Shown in pieces: positions 34,634-42,090 of a DNA stretch of 64,000 bases. The translations under genes and the position numbers were made by a program. A model generated the notes under the pieces. The model was not told the origin of the DNA, made no database searches, and saw only the letters and a program-made list of their open reading frames with translations. Where the stretch lies: contig DGTR01000028.1 in assembly GCA_002394395.1 (NCBI GenBank), forward strand, positions 9,903 through 73,902. Reading direction: 5' to 3'. Each line of letters begins with the position of its first letter. The stretch's first letter is position 1. The stretch is from Bacteroidales bacterium UBA4331 (GTDB lineage: Bacteria > Bacteroidota > Bacteroidia > Bacteroidales > Paludibacteraceae).

Positions 34634-35457
34634 CCTAATCTCTGAACGATCGTTTCCAGCTCTTGCTCGTTACCAAAAGCAATCGACACTTTGCCACCTT
34701 GGATCTTCACTTTCAGCCCCATACGGCCGCTCAGCTCTTTCTCCAACTCGCTGTACGGATTAGCGCTTTTCTCTTTCTTCGGCTTCGTAGCGCCCTTGTC
34801 CTCTTGTGCCAGTTCTTCTACCTTGCGTACCGACAATCCCTCGCGCAAGATCCGTTGATACAGAGCCAGCTGATGCTCTGCCGATGGCGAAGCCAGGATC
34901 GCACGGGCATGACCCATCTCGATCTTCTTCTCTTTGATACCCACTTGTATCTCTGCCGGCAGTTTCAGCAACCGCAAGTAGTTCGCTACCGTCGCGCGTT
35001 TCTTGCCCACGCGCTCCGCCATCCGCTCTTGCGTCAACTCATAATCGTCCATCAGCCTCTGGTAGGCCAACGCAATCTCTATGGCGTCCAAGTCCTCGCG
35101 CTGGATATTCTCAATCAGTGCCCATTCCATCACCTGCTCGTCTTTCGCCGTGCGGATATAAGCCGGAATACGCTCCAGACCGGCCATCTTGCTGGCCCTG
35201 AAACGACGCTCTCCGGCGATGATCATATAGGTCCCGTCTCCATTGTCCCGCAGCGTAATTGGAGAGATCACTCCGTGCTCGCGGATCGAATCCGCCAACT
35301 CCTGTAGCGCCTCTTCGTCAAACGACCGACGCGGCTGATCGGGATTCGCTACTATCGCACTAATTTCGATCTCCGAGATCGAACTACCGCCATTCGTATC
35401 TACATGCGAGGTGTCGATTAACGCATCCAACCCTCGCCCTAATCCAGTCTTTTTCAT
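34630..35457 (-). CDS. parB: Chromosome partitioning protein ParB
   Basis: 275 residues. ParB binds parS, clamps DNA and uses CTP. Order seen: a short N-terminal ParA-contact end (MKKTGLGRGLDALID); the N-engaging/CTPase domain with NPDQPRRSFDEEALQELADSI and GERRFRASKMAGLERIPAYI (~74-95); a helix-turn-helix (LTQERMAERVGKKRATVANYLRLL); a flexible Lys-rich linker (~205-230); and a C-terminal dimer domain (NPYSELEKELSGRMGLKVKI). It lies 12 bp after parA. No perfect parS palindrome was noticed in the window, but this was not an exhaustive scan. Confidence 0.95.
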   Translation of the reverse strand: MKKTGLGRGLDALIDTSHVDTNGGSSISEIEISAIVANPDQPRRSFDEEALQELADSIREHGVISPITLRDNGDGTYMIIAGERRFRASKMAGLERIPAYIRTAKDEQVMEWALIENIQREDLDAIEIALAYQRLMDDYELTQERMAERVGKKRATVANYLRLLKLPAEIQVGIKEKKIEMGHARAILASPSAEHQLALYQRILREGLSVRKVEELAQEDKGATKPKKEKSANPYSELEKELSGRMGLKVKIQGGKVSIAFGNEQELETIVQRLG

Positions 35458-35469
35458 ATCTCTAATAAA

Positions 35470-36234
35470 CTACTTATTCCGCGCAATAAGTTCTTTTGCT
35501 AACGCCATATAATTCTTCGCGCCCTTGGAACTCGGGTCGTACTCCAGAACCGACACACCATGCGACGGCGCCTCGCTAAGACGCACGTTCCTCGCAATGA
35601 CGGTATTGAATACCAAGTCGCCGAAATGCCTTTTCACCTCTTCATACACCTGATTGCTCAGCCTCAGACGGTTGTCGAACATCGTCAGCAGGAAACCCTC
35701 GATCTTCAGAGCCGGATTCAGCTTTGATTTGATGATCTTGATGGTGTTCAGCAGTTTCGCGATGCCCTCCAATGCAAAGAACTCGCATTGAACAGGGATG
35801 ATCACGCTGTCGCTCGCCGTCAACGCATTCACGGTAATCAGGCCTAACGACGGGCTGCAATCGATGAGGATGTAGTCGTACTCGTCGCGCACTTTCGCGA
35901 TGATGTTCTTCAGCAACTGCTCGCGGTGCTCCATGTTCAGCATCTCTATCTCTGCGCCCACCAGGTCTATATGGCTCGGAATGACGCTCAGGTTCTTCAT
36001 ACTCGTCTCCACAATCGCCTTGTGCGGGTCGATGCCGTTCACCAGGCACTCGTAAATAGTGCTGTCCAACTCACGGATCTCGATACCCAAACCCGACGAG
36101 GTGTTCGCTTGCGGATCGGCGTCTATCAGCAATACATGCTTGCCTTGTTTGGCCAAGGCCGCTGCTAAGTTGATAGAGGTGGTCGTCTTGCCGACGCCGC
36201 CTTTTTGGTTTGCTAATGAAATAATTTTACTCAT
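35470..36234 (-). CDS. parA: Chromosome partitioning ATPase ParA (Soj)
   Basis: 254 residues from the ATG at 36234 (MSKIISLANQKGGVGKTTT). Deviant Walker A KGGVGKTTTSINLA (~11-24), Walker A' LLIDADPQANTSSGLG, and Walker B YILIDCSPSLG. A longer reading with a 20-residue N-terminal addition was rejected because the Walker A motif normally begins near residue 10 and the chosen ATG overlaps the upstream stop as ATGA. It works with ParB to segregate origins. Confidence 0.95.
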   Translation of the reverse strand: MSKIISLANQKGGVGKTTTSINLAAALAKQGKHVLLIDADPQANTSSGLGIEIRELDSTIYECLVNGIDPHKAIVETSMKNLSVIPSHIDLVGAEIEMLNMEHREQLLKNIIAKVRDEYDYILIDCSPSLGLITVNALTASDSVIIPVQCEFFALEGIAKLLNTIKIIKSKLNPALKIEGFLLTMFDNRLRLSNQVYEEVKRHFGDLVFNTVIARNVRLSEAPSHGVSVLEYDPSSKGAKNYMALAKELIARNK

Positions 36235-37220
36235 ATCTGTTTTACTATTGTTTCTGCTTCTATCTGTCGGCAGGCGTAATTGCCATACCTGCAATGATTA
36301 GTCCCGTGGCACGAGCACGGTCTGCATCGTAACTCATGGCGTTGGATGATGTCTTCCGGTTTCTGTTTCCATCCCGCAAAGCCGATAATCGGATCTGTCG
36401 CGCACCAGACACTGATGGCTCTCAATCCCACTAAACTCGACAGGTGTTGGTTCGCGCTGTCCATACAGATCATCACATCTAACTTCCGCATCAGCTCCAG
36501 CTCCTCTTTCAGACTCAGTCTCCCGGCCACACTCTCTGTGCGCGGAAAAACGCTCGCCCATTGCCTTAACATCTCGCACTCGATTGTCCCGGCGCCAAAG
36601 AGAAATATCCGTGTCTCCGCCTCTGTACTCAACTGCTCTATAATATCTTTGGTTACAGGGTAGGGTAACATATTCGACCGGCTCTTGGCAAAAGGCGCCA
36701 GACCGATCCATCTGCCTTTTTTCTCTCCGTATTTCTCTTCGATGGCTTTCGCTGCGGCCTCGTTCATCGGTAGCGCCGTGAACTCCGTGTCGGTCTCTAA
36801 TCCTGCGCGACGGAAAGTGTCGGCGTACCGCTCAAACTCCGTTTTTAAGGGCTTACGCCCCAAGCCAAACAGCGTGATCAGATGTTTCCGGAACCGCCCG
36901 TAACGAACACTCGTCACTTTCTTGCCGCTTAACCATAATAAGGTTCGCAACACACGCGTGCGCGGCACGTCCTGCAAATCGATCACTTCATCCACTTGGT
37001 CCCGTAACGCCCGCCATAACGCCCACACGCCTTTCCAACTCAGGCGGTTATCTACCTCCCAAAATCGCACATTCGGCATCGCGGCGAACATTGCGCCCAA
37101 GTCTTTCTTGCTGGCGACCACAAACCGGTCATTCGGATAGCGCCTGCTGAGCGATGCCACAACGGGAACCGTCATAGCCACATTGCCCAAAGTCGCCAAA
37201 CGAATGATCAGATATCTCAT
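36231..37220 (-). CDS. Glycosyltransferase family 9 (heptosyltransferase-like)
   Basis: 329 residues. GT9 marks: IIRLATLGNVAMTVPVVASLSRRYP at the N-terminus, WIGLAPFAKSRSNMLPYPVTKDIIEQL (~190), IFLFGAGTIECEMLRQWA, and VMICMDSANQHLSSLVGLRAISVW (~280), the ADP-heptose-type donor region. It would add a heptose or related sugar to LPS core; the exact donor is unproven. The C-terminus carries a Cys cluster (RCRPCSCHGTNHCRYGNYAC), seen in many Bacteroidota GT9 proteins. It is the first gene of the coupled unit, with its TGA overlapping the parA ATG. Confidence 0.88.
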   Translation of the reverse strand: MRYLIIRLATLGNVAMTVPVVASLSRRYPNDRFVVASKKDLGAMFAAMPNVRFWEVDNRLSWKGVWALWRALRDQVDEVIDLQDVPRTRVLRTLLWLSGKKVTSVRYGRFRKHLITLFGLGRKPLKTEFERYADTFRRAGLETDTEFTALPMNEAAAKAIEEKYGEKKGRWIGLAPFAKSRSNMLPYPVTKDIIEQLSTEAETRIFLFGAGTIECEMLRQWASVFPRTESVAGRLSLKEELELMRKLDVMICMDSANQHLSSLVGLRAISVWCATDPIIGFAGWKQKPEDIIQRHELRCRPCSCHGTNHCRYGNYACRQIEAETIVKQI

Positions 37221-37229
37221 CTTCTATTT

Positions 37230-38102
37230 CTATTCCTTCCATTCACTCCAGGTCGCCCCGAAGTAATAAGTCAACGTGTCGCCCAACTGGTACGGCTTTA
37301 CGGCGATCAGGTTGCCGTCCTGCAAGTCCGTTACCGTCGCATCCGGTACTTGGACGGTGATATAAATCCGCCCTTGCGAAGTACTGCCGTTATACTCATA
37401 ATTCATCTGCGCAGCGGTCTTGTCGCTCAGAGCGTCTTCTTCATAGAAAACGGTGCCGAGGCTCTCATATACTTCAAAATGGTCGATCGTGTCATGCATA
37501 TATATGCCGCCGCCGACCAGCAACTCACCGTCGTATTCGCCTTTTAGTACCACTTCCGCTTTGTTCATCGCCGTCCCTGCTTCCGCAGTGATGGTGATAC
37601 TCTCCTGCAGTACCTTTTCGCCTACTTGCAGGCTGTCGTACTCCAGACGGAAAACAAATTTCTCAGGACTCTGCTCCACGATCTCCCATCGGTCGTACGG
37701 ACCGCCGACGTAAGTCTTGTTATCGGCAAGAACAACCAATCCGCCGCATCCGCAGGTATGCCCCACTTTGTAGCAATCCAACCCTTTTCCGTAATTGATA
37801 TGGTACGGCAGGCCCAATACATGTTCGCGGTAGTAGAAACTGTCAACCACCAGTTCCGGACTCGCCTTCAGCCACAGATCGACACCGTTACTCGGATTCT
37901 CTCCTTTCAGCGCAGGACCGTACATACGAAATGCCGCATACTCGTTCTCCCATGCGAAATCATCCTTTCTTTCCGGCACAAAACGACCGTACACTTTCGG
38001 CTGAACCGCATTCTCCGTCTCGGACGGATTTCCTTCTTGCGGCTTTTTATGACACGCTATCAGCGTGAGCGCCATCAATGCAAAAAATAATAATTTCTTC
38101 AT
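37230..38102 (-). CDS. DUF4861 family lipoprotein
   Basis: 290 residues. A lipoprotein signal peptide (MKKLLFFALMALTLIAC, lipid-anchor Cys at 17) points to a membrane-anchored location. The body matches the DUF4861 family from memory: ENEYAAFRMYGPALKGENPSNGVDLW, LGLPYHINYGKGLDCYKVGHTCGCGG, and a C-terminal LTYYFGATWSEW. DUF4861 genes often accompany kduI/kduD in uronate or pectin loci, as here (kduD starts 36 bp away on the same strand). The activity is not established; a role in handling unsaturated uronic sugars is an inference from context. Confidence 0.8.
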   Translation of the reverse strand: MKKLLFFALMALTLIACHKKPQEGNPSETENAVQPKVYGRFVPERKDDFAWENEYAAFRMYGPALKGENPSNGVDLWLKASPELVVDSFYYREHVLGLPYHINYGKGLDCYKVGHTCGCGGLVVLADNKTYVGGPYDRWEIVEQSPEKFVFRLEYDSLQVGEKVLQESITITAEAGTAMNKAEVVLKGEYDGELLVGGGIYMHDTIDHFEVYESLGTVFYEEDALSDKTAAQMNYEYNGSTSQGRIYITVQVPDATVTDLQDGNLIAVKPYQLGDTLTYYFGATWSEWKE

Positions 38103-38107
38103 CCTAT

Positions 38108-38140
38108 TTCGTAATAACGTAATTACGTAATAACGTGATT
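38108..38140. repeat. ACGTAATT-family tandem repeat after kduD
   Basis: gtaataacgtaattacgtaa followed by taacgtgatta, octamer-like. It starts at the TAA stop of kduD on the minus strand and fills the gap to the DUF4861 gene. Confidence 0.75.
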
Positions 38141-38942
38141 ATTTCGGTTGTCTTCCGATATAGGCCAAAATTCCCCCATCGACATAAATGATCTGTCCGT
38201 TCACGGCGTCGCTCGCGTGGCTGGCGAGGAACACTGCCGTTCCGCCCAACTCATCTGCATCGAGCCATCTGCCCGCAGGAGTCTTCGCGCAGATGAATGC
38301 GTCAAACGGATGTCGGCTTCCGTCCGGTTGCGGCTCACGAAGCGGCGCGGTCTGCGGCGTGGCAATATAACCCGGACCAAGGCCGTTACACTGGATGTTG
38401 TACTCGCCGTACTCCGAGCAGATATTACGGGTCAGCATCTTCAGACCGCCTTTCGCTGCGGCGTACGCACTCACGGTCTCGCGGCCCAACTCGCTCATCA
38501 TCGAGCAGATGTTGATGATCTTGCCTTCGCGTCTTGCCATCATCTCCGGCAGTACTGCTGCGGAAACGATATATGGTGCCACGAGGTCAATATCAATCAC
38601 CTGCTGAAACTCCTCGCGCTTCATCTCATGCATCGGGATACGTTTGATGATACCGGCGTTGTTGACAAGAATATCGATCTGTCCCACCTCTTGGTGGATC
38701 CGCTCTACCAGCTCCTTCACGGCTTTCTCGTCCGTCACGTCGCATACATATCCCTTGACGTTTTCAATGCCTGCCGCCTTGTAATCTTCGATAGCCTTTG
38801 CGACAGCTTCTTCATGACGCGCATTGAAAATAATGGTCTTTGCCCCTGCTTGAGCAAACGCTTTCGCAATCGCGAAACCTATTCCGTAGCAAGCACCTGT
38901 CACCCAGGCGTTCTTGCCTTCCAAACTAAACAAATTTGTCAT
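38139..38942 (-). CDS. kduD: 2-deoxy-D-gluconate 3-dehydrogenase / 2-dehydro-3-deoxygluconate 5-dehydrogenase (KduD)
   Basis: 267 residues from the ATG at 38942 (MTNLFSLEGK). SDR fold: VTGACYGIGFAIAKAFAQAG (NAD-binding Gly motif), NNAGIIKRIPMHEM, and YAAAKGGLKML (Tyr-x-x-x-Lys catalytic pair). The C-terminus ends YVDGGILAYIGRQPK, typical of KduD. It converts 2,5-diketo-3-deoxygluconate to 2-keto-3-deoxygluconate in uronate catabolism, following KduI. kduI lies directly upstream. An in-frame TTG 12 bp upstream was rejected in favour of the ATG. Confidence 0.93.
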   Translation of the reverse strand: MTNLFSLEGKNAWVTGACYGIGFAIAKAFAQAGAKTIIFNARHEEAVAKAIEDYKAAGIENVKGYVCDVTDEKAVKELVERIHQEVGQIDILVNNAGIIKRIPMHEMKREEFQQVIDIDLVAPYIVSAAVLPEMMARREGKIINICSMMSELGRETVSAYAAAKGGLKMLTRNICSEYGEYNIQCNGLGPGYIATPQTAPLREPQPDGSRHPFDAFICAKTPAGRWLDADELGGTAVFLASHASDAVNGQIIYVDGGILAYIGRQPK

Positions 38943-38954
38943 TTTACGGTCCAA

Positions 38955-39000
38955 TCGTTAGTTATTCGTTAGTAATAAGTTAGTTATTCGTTCGTTATTC
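38955..39000. repeat. GTTATTCG-family tandem repeat between kduI and kduD
   Basis: Octamer-like units gttattcg / ttagtaat / aagttagt / tattcgtt fill most of the gap between the two kdu genes. Confidence 0.7.
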
Positions 39001-39024
39001 AGCCTACGTCACTTATCTGTCTTT

Positions 39025-39867
39025 TTACTTCAAGTCCGTGATTTTGCTGAAATCCTGGTCTCCGTAGTCCAGATTCTCGCCGCCCATGCCCCAGATAAAG
39101 GTGTAGTTATGGGTAGCTGCGGCGCTATGGATGGACCACTCAGGACTCAGAACGGCTTGATTGCCTTTCATCCAGATGTGGCGGGTCTCTTCTACTTCGC
39201 CCATGAAATGGCAAACAGCCTGCTCTTCGGGCACTTCGAAATAGAAATATGCCTCCATACGGCGGCTGTGAACGTGTGCCGGCATGGTGTTCCAGACGCT
39301 GCCCGGAGCCAATTCCGTCATACCCATCTGCAACTGGCAGGTCGGCAGAACTTGGTTGACAAGCATCTTGTTAATGTTACGTTCGTTACTCATCTCCAGA
39401 CTACCCATGTGTGCTACAACTGCATCTTTTTTCGTCACTTTCTTGTTCGGATAGGTGCAATGAGCGGTGGTGGAGTTGAAATAGAACAGCGCCGGTTTGT
39501 TTGCATCCAAGCTCTCGAACTTCACTTCGCGGTCGCCGCGGCCCAGATAGAGCGCCTCTTTGTAGTCCAGTTCGAACACCTCGTCGCCTGCAATCACTCT
39601 TCCTTTGCCGCCCACATTGAAGATTCCCATCTCACGGCGTGTCAGGAAATACGGAGCCTTCAGCGGATCAATCGCCTCCAGCAACAAGGTCTCCCCAACC
39701 GGCATCGCACCGCCTACAATCATGCGGTCGTACATGGAATAAACCATGTTTACTTCGTTCTTCACAAACACGTTCTCGATCAGGAAATCTTTCCGCAGGC
39801 GGGTCGTGTCATAACTCTTCGCGTCAATAGGGTTTGACGCATACCGTACTTCATAATTTGTTTTCAT
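39025..39867 (-). CDS. kduI: 5-keto-4-deoxyuronate isomerase (4-deoxy-L-threo-5-hexosulose-uronate ketol-isomerase)
   Basis: 280 residues, the standard length. Cupin-type zinc isomerase: ...NFLIENVFVKNEVNMVYSMYDRMIVGGAMP near the N-terminus, LYLGRGDREVKFES, MPAHVHSRRMEAYFYFEVP (~197-215, the metal-binding His/Glu set HxH...E) and SPEWSIHSAAATHNYTFIWGMGGEN near the end (second His). It acts on the unsaturated uronate released by polysaccharide lyases and feeds KduD. No lyase gene is in the window. Confidence 0.95.
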   Translation of the reverse strand: MKTNYEVRYASNPIDAKSYDTTRLRKDFLIENVFVKNEVNMVYSMYDRMIVGGAMPVGETLLLEAIDPLKAPYFLTRREMGIFNVGGKGRVIAGDEVFELDYKEALYLGRGDREVKFESLDANKPALFYFNSTTAHCTYPNKKVTKKDAVVAHMGSLEMSNERNINKMLVNQVLPTCQLQMGMTELAPGSVWNTMPAHVHSRRMEAYFYFEVPEEQAVCHFMGEVEETRHIWMKGNQAVLSPEWSIHSAAATHNYTFIWGMGGENLDYGDQDFSKITDLK

Positions 39868-39869
39868 AT

Positions 39870-40595
39870 TTAGTGTATTTGATATTCTTTTTCCATTTCG
39901 CGTTGTCGGATCTCCGCTTCTTTCCGGAGTCGCTCTTGTTCTTTTTTCGCCTTGGCGCGGGCACGCTCAGCCGCAGAGGTATGCTTGATCGGCCAATACC
40001 ATCCTAAATTGATACTCAGATTCATCGGGCTGGCCATGTTATATTTGTCGGTCACGTTTGTTCCCACTATACCTCCGAAGGAGTAATCAAACCGCACTTC
40101 CAACTCATACGCACCGGCGTTCTTTGTGCGGACATAGAAACCTGTCCCTGCCGCTAATCCCCAGTCGAAAGGATGGGTGATAGCGTTACTCTCGTCCCGG
40201 ACGCAGTAACCGATCTGCGGACCGAGATTGAAGATCCACCGGCATACCTCGCTTCCGAAATTGAGGTGCATGAGGATCGGTAATTCGATGTAGTGCAAGT
40301 TATGCGGTGTACCGGATTGTTTCCATCCGCGGTGCATGTAGTTCAGCTCCATTTGGAAATGGCAGTATTTATGTCCGGCAAAGCGGAACACAACTCCTGC
40401 ATTGCCTCCTAAGACGCACGCGTTGGTAATAGGACTCATGCCTTCTGCTGCCGGACGGAAGATGACCGAACCGGCACTCACACCTCCGTGCGCTCCGACC
40501 CAGTACTCCGGCACTTTCATTCTCGGCTGTGCTTCTGCAGCCATAAATCCCATGATGCCAAGCACCAAAATTACTATGTACCTATAACCTTTCAC
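39870..40595 (-). CDS. Outer-membrane beta-barrel protein (PorT-family-like) with charged C-terminal helix
   Basis: 241 residues. Signal peptide 1-22 (ending AAEAQ). Residues ~30-205 alternate as an 8-10 strand barrel (VGAHGGVSAGSVIF, FQMELNYMHRGWKQ, YIELPILMHLNFG, LGPQIGYCV, YELEVRFDYSFGGIVG, NLSINLGWYWPI), in the style of the PorT/OMP_b-brl_2 family. The last ~38 residues (AERARAKAKKEQERLRKEAE...) are a highly charged helix after the barrel, unusual for this group and presumably periplasmic. The start is a GTG inside the GAACGAAT-type repeat. Whether it is the true T9SS PorT cannot be said from sequence alone. Confidence 0.7.
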   Translation of the reverse strand: MKGYRYIVILVLGIMGFMAAEAQPRMKVPEYWVGAHGGVSAGSVIFRPAAEGMSPITNACVLGGNAGVVFRFAGHKYCHFQMELNYMHRGWKQSGTPHNLHYIELPILMHLNFGSEVCRWIFNLGPQIGYCVRDESNAITHPFDWGLAAGTGFYVRTKNAGAYELEVRFDYSFGGIVGTNVTDKYNMASPMNLSINLGWYWPIKHTSAAERARAKAKKEQERLRKEAEIRQREMEKEYQIH

Positions 40596-40632
40596 TCGTT
40601 CATTCGTTCACCCGTTCATTCGTTCATTCGTT
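40596..40632. repeat. GAACGAAT-family tandem repeat
   Basis: cgttcattcgttcacccgtt and further cattcgtt units. On the minus strand it follows the LysM-gene stop and runs to the GTG start of the barrel protein. A related unit occurs after rpsA (61951-62010). Confidence 0.75.
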
Positions 40633-42028
40633 ACCTTTTACAAACTACTTTCACGCCGGCATTCTGGTATCCGCCATTCTGTACTTTCACCCACCGGATC
40701 TCAGATTGCAGACCCTCATGTGCGGCCTCTCCCCTTAAACATGCCAAAGCAGCGGACATCAGATCATATCCCAATAAGTCATACCGCGGCGCTTCGGTTG
40801 TGTGGTCGTTAACGTAGTAATCTGCCCATTGTGCATCATATACCTCCCATCCTTCCGAACGGGTGAAGACAGAGGTATATACCTGCGGCAGATCGATCGT
40901 CTCTTTCTGCCATGCGTAGCGGCTGACCAAACGAATCCGGTAGCCCTCGGTCTGTAACTTATACAGATGGGACAGCAGCACACGAATATGTTGGAATCGG
41001 TCGGAATGCAGAATGACGAGGTTTTCCTTATATCTATCCAAAGCATAATAGGCACTGTCGTTCAGCAGGTCTCGCATCGTCAGTTCCTGATACTCGATAC
41101 CTTGCGCACTCATCGCGTTTCGCAGCGTACGGATGGAGGACGACAGATCGCTCTCGCGCACGTCGATAGCTACGCAATGGATCGCTTCGCCTTTCGCCTT
41201 CATCCACTGGCAAAGGCTGTCTGCTTCTTGGTCGGCTGTGGAGTTGAACTGCAAGGCATATGGATGTGCCTCTAACTCCACATTGTCGCTAAACGGCAGA
41301 ATCAGGGGTACTTCATGTTGGTCGCACCAGGTAGCCACCCGCTCTATCTGAATCGGATAAACGGGTCCGATGATGGCTTGTACGCTATCTAACTCCGTGC
41401 TGTCGCAGAGGGCATTCACTTTTCGCTCGCTGCGTTCGGTGTCATAGACGCGCAGACGGTATAAAGTGCTGTCGTTCTGCTTCTCGCTCAAGGCAATCAA
41501 GGCTCCTTGGTAGAACTCCATCATCCGGTCGGCATTCATGCTCCGCTTCGTCTGCTGGCTCTCAAAAGGTAGTAGCAAAGCCAACTCCACTATTTCCTGT
41601 GTATTCGGGAGAACGGAGTCTTCTACCGTAATCACGGTATCTTGTAATCCCGTAATTACGGTATCTGTCGGTTGCGGCTCTACCTGCGGTTGGCCAATTT
41701 CCTCACCGCCAATACGTGTCTCCGTAATAATGGTCTCTACCACTCGGGCTTCACTCTCTTTCACTACCGGCCTTTTGGTTGGGATCAGCAAGGTCTCGCC
41801 GTAGTGCAGACCTCGCTCGCGCAGTTGCGGATTGAGACGGATGATCTCGCTCTGGCTCACTCCGAAATTGACGCCGATTCGGTAGAGCCCTATACTGCGC
41901 TCCACTTCATAGCGATACACCTCTTCGCCGTCAATCGTGTCCAGCGGATAGTTCAGCAACTCTTGGGCCCGGATACTCGTCATGGCAACCAGAGCTGCTA
42001 AAATGAAAAATATTCTTCTACTCCTCAT
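40631..42028 (-). CDS. LysM + periplasmic-binding-protein-fold protein
   Basis: 465 residues. Signal peptide 1-21 (ending SIRAQ). A divergent LysM at ~40-85 (YEVERSIGLYRIGVNFGVSQSEIIRLNPQL). A low-complexity linker ~90-145 includes a repeat-encoded DTVIT pair. Residues ~146-450 form a type I periplasmic-binding (LivK-like) fold: VELALLLPFESQ, FYQGALIALSEKQ, AIIGPVYPIQIERVATWCDQHEVPLILPFS. This LysM-PBP1 combination is common in Bacteroidota; no ABC permease is nearby, so transport is doubtful and a peptidoglycan-associated sensing or scaffolding role is possible. Confidence 0.8.
   Translation of the reverse strand: MRSRRIFFILAALVAMTSIRAQELLNYPLDTIDGEEVYRYEVERSIGLYRIGVNFGVSQSEIIRLNPQLRERGLHYGETLLIPTKRPVVKESEARVVETIITETRIGGEEIGQPQVEPQPTDTVITGLQDTVITVEDSVLPNTQEIVELALLLPFESQQTKRSMNADRMMEFYQGALIALSEKQNDSTLYRLRVYDTERSERKVNALCDSTELDSVQAIIGPVYPIQIERVATWCDQHEVPLILPFSDNVELEAHPYALQFNSTADQEADSLCQWMKAKGEAIHCVAIDVRESDLSSSIRTLRNAMSAQGIEYQELTMRDLLNDSAYYALDRYKENLVILHSDRFQHIRVLLSHLYKLQTEGYRIRLVSRYAWQKETIDLPQVYTSVFTRSEGWEVYDAQWADYYVNDHTTEAPRYDLLGYDLMSAALACLRGEAAHEGLQSEIRWVKVQNGGYQNAGVKVVCKR
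41625..41666. repeat. ACGTAATT-family repeat in frame within LysM-protein linker
   Basis: ccgtaatcacggtatcttgt followed by aatcccgtaattacggtatc, giving a repeated DTVIT pentapeptide (DTVITGLQDTVITVED) in the linker between the LysM and binding-protein domains. Confidence 0.65.
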
Positions 42029-42038
42029 ATTGCTTTCT

Positions 42039-42090
42039 TCTTTGAGCGGCTTTGCCGCGGTCTTTCTACTTTCGACTTTCTGCTATCTTT
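42039..42090. repeat. Palindromic CTTTGAGCGGC element plus TCGAAAG repeat
   Basis: tctttgagcggctttgccgcggtcttt (42039-42065) contains the hairpin GCGGC-ttt-GCCGC. It is joined directly to a TCGAAAG-type repeat that reaches the TAG stop of the GldG-like gene. Related elements are at 43073-43123 and 48353-48408. Confidence 0.75.

Noticed and set aside
36235..36294. N-terminal extension of ParA by 20 residues
   Set aside because: The ATG at 36234 puts Walker A in its usual place and overlaps the upstream stop; the extension lies inside the GT9 gene.
37230..39867. A complete polysaccharide utilization locus
   Set aside because: Only kduI, kduD and a DUF4861 lipoprotein are present; no SusC/SusD pair, lyase or regulator nearby.
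39870..40595. Firm assignment as the T9SS component PorT
   Set aside because: The barrel pattern fits several Bacteroidota families and the neighbours do not decide it.
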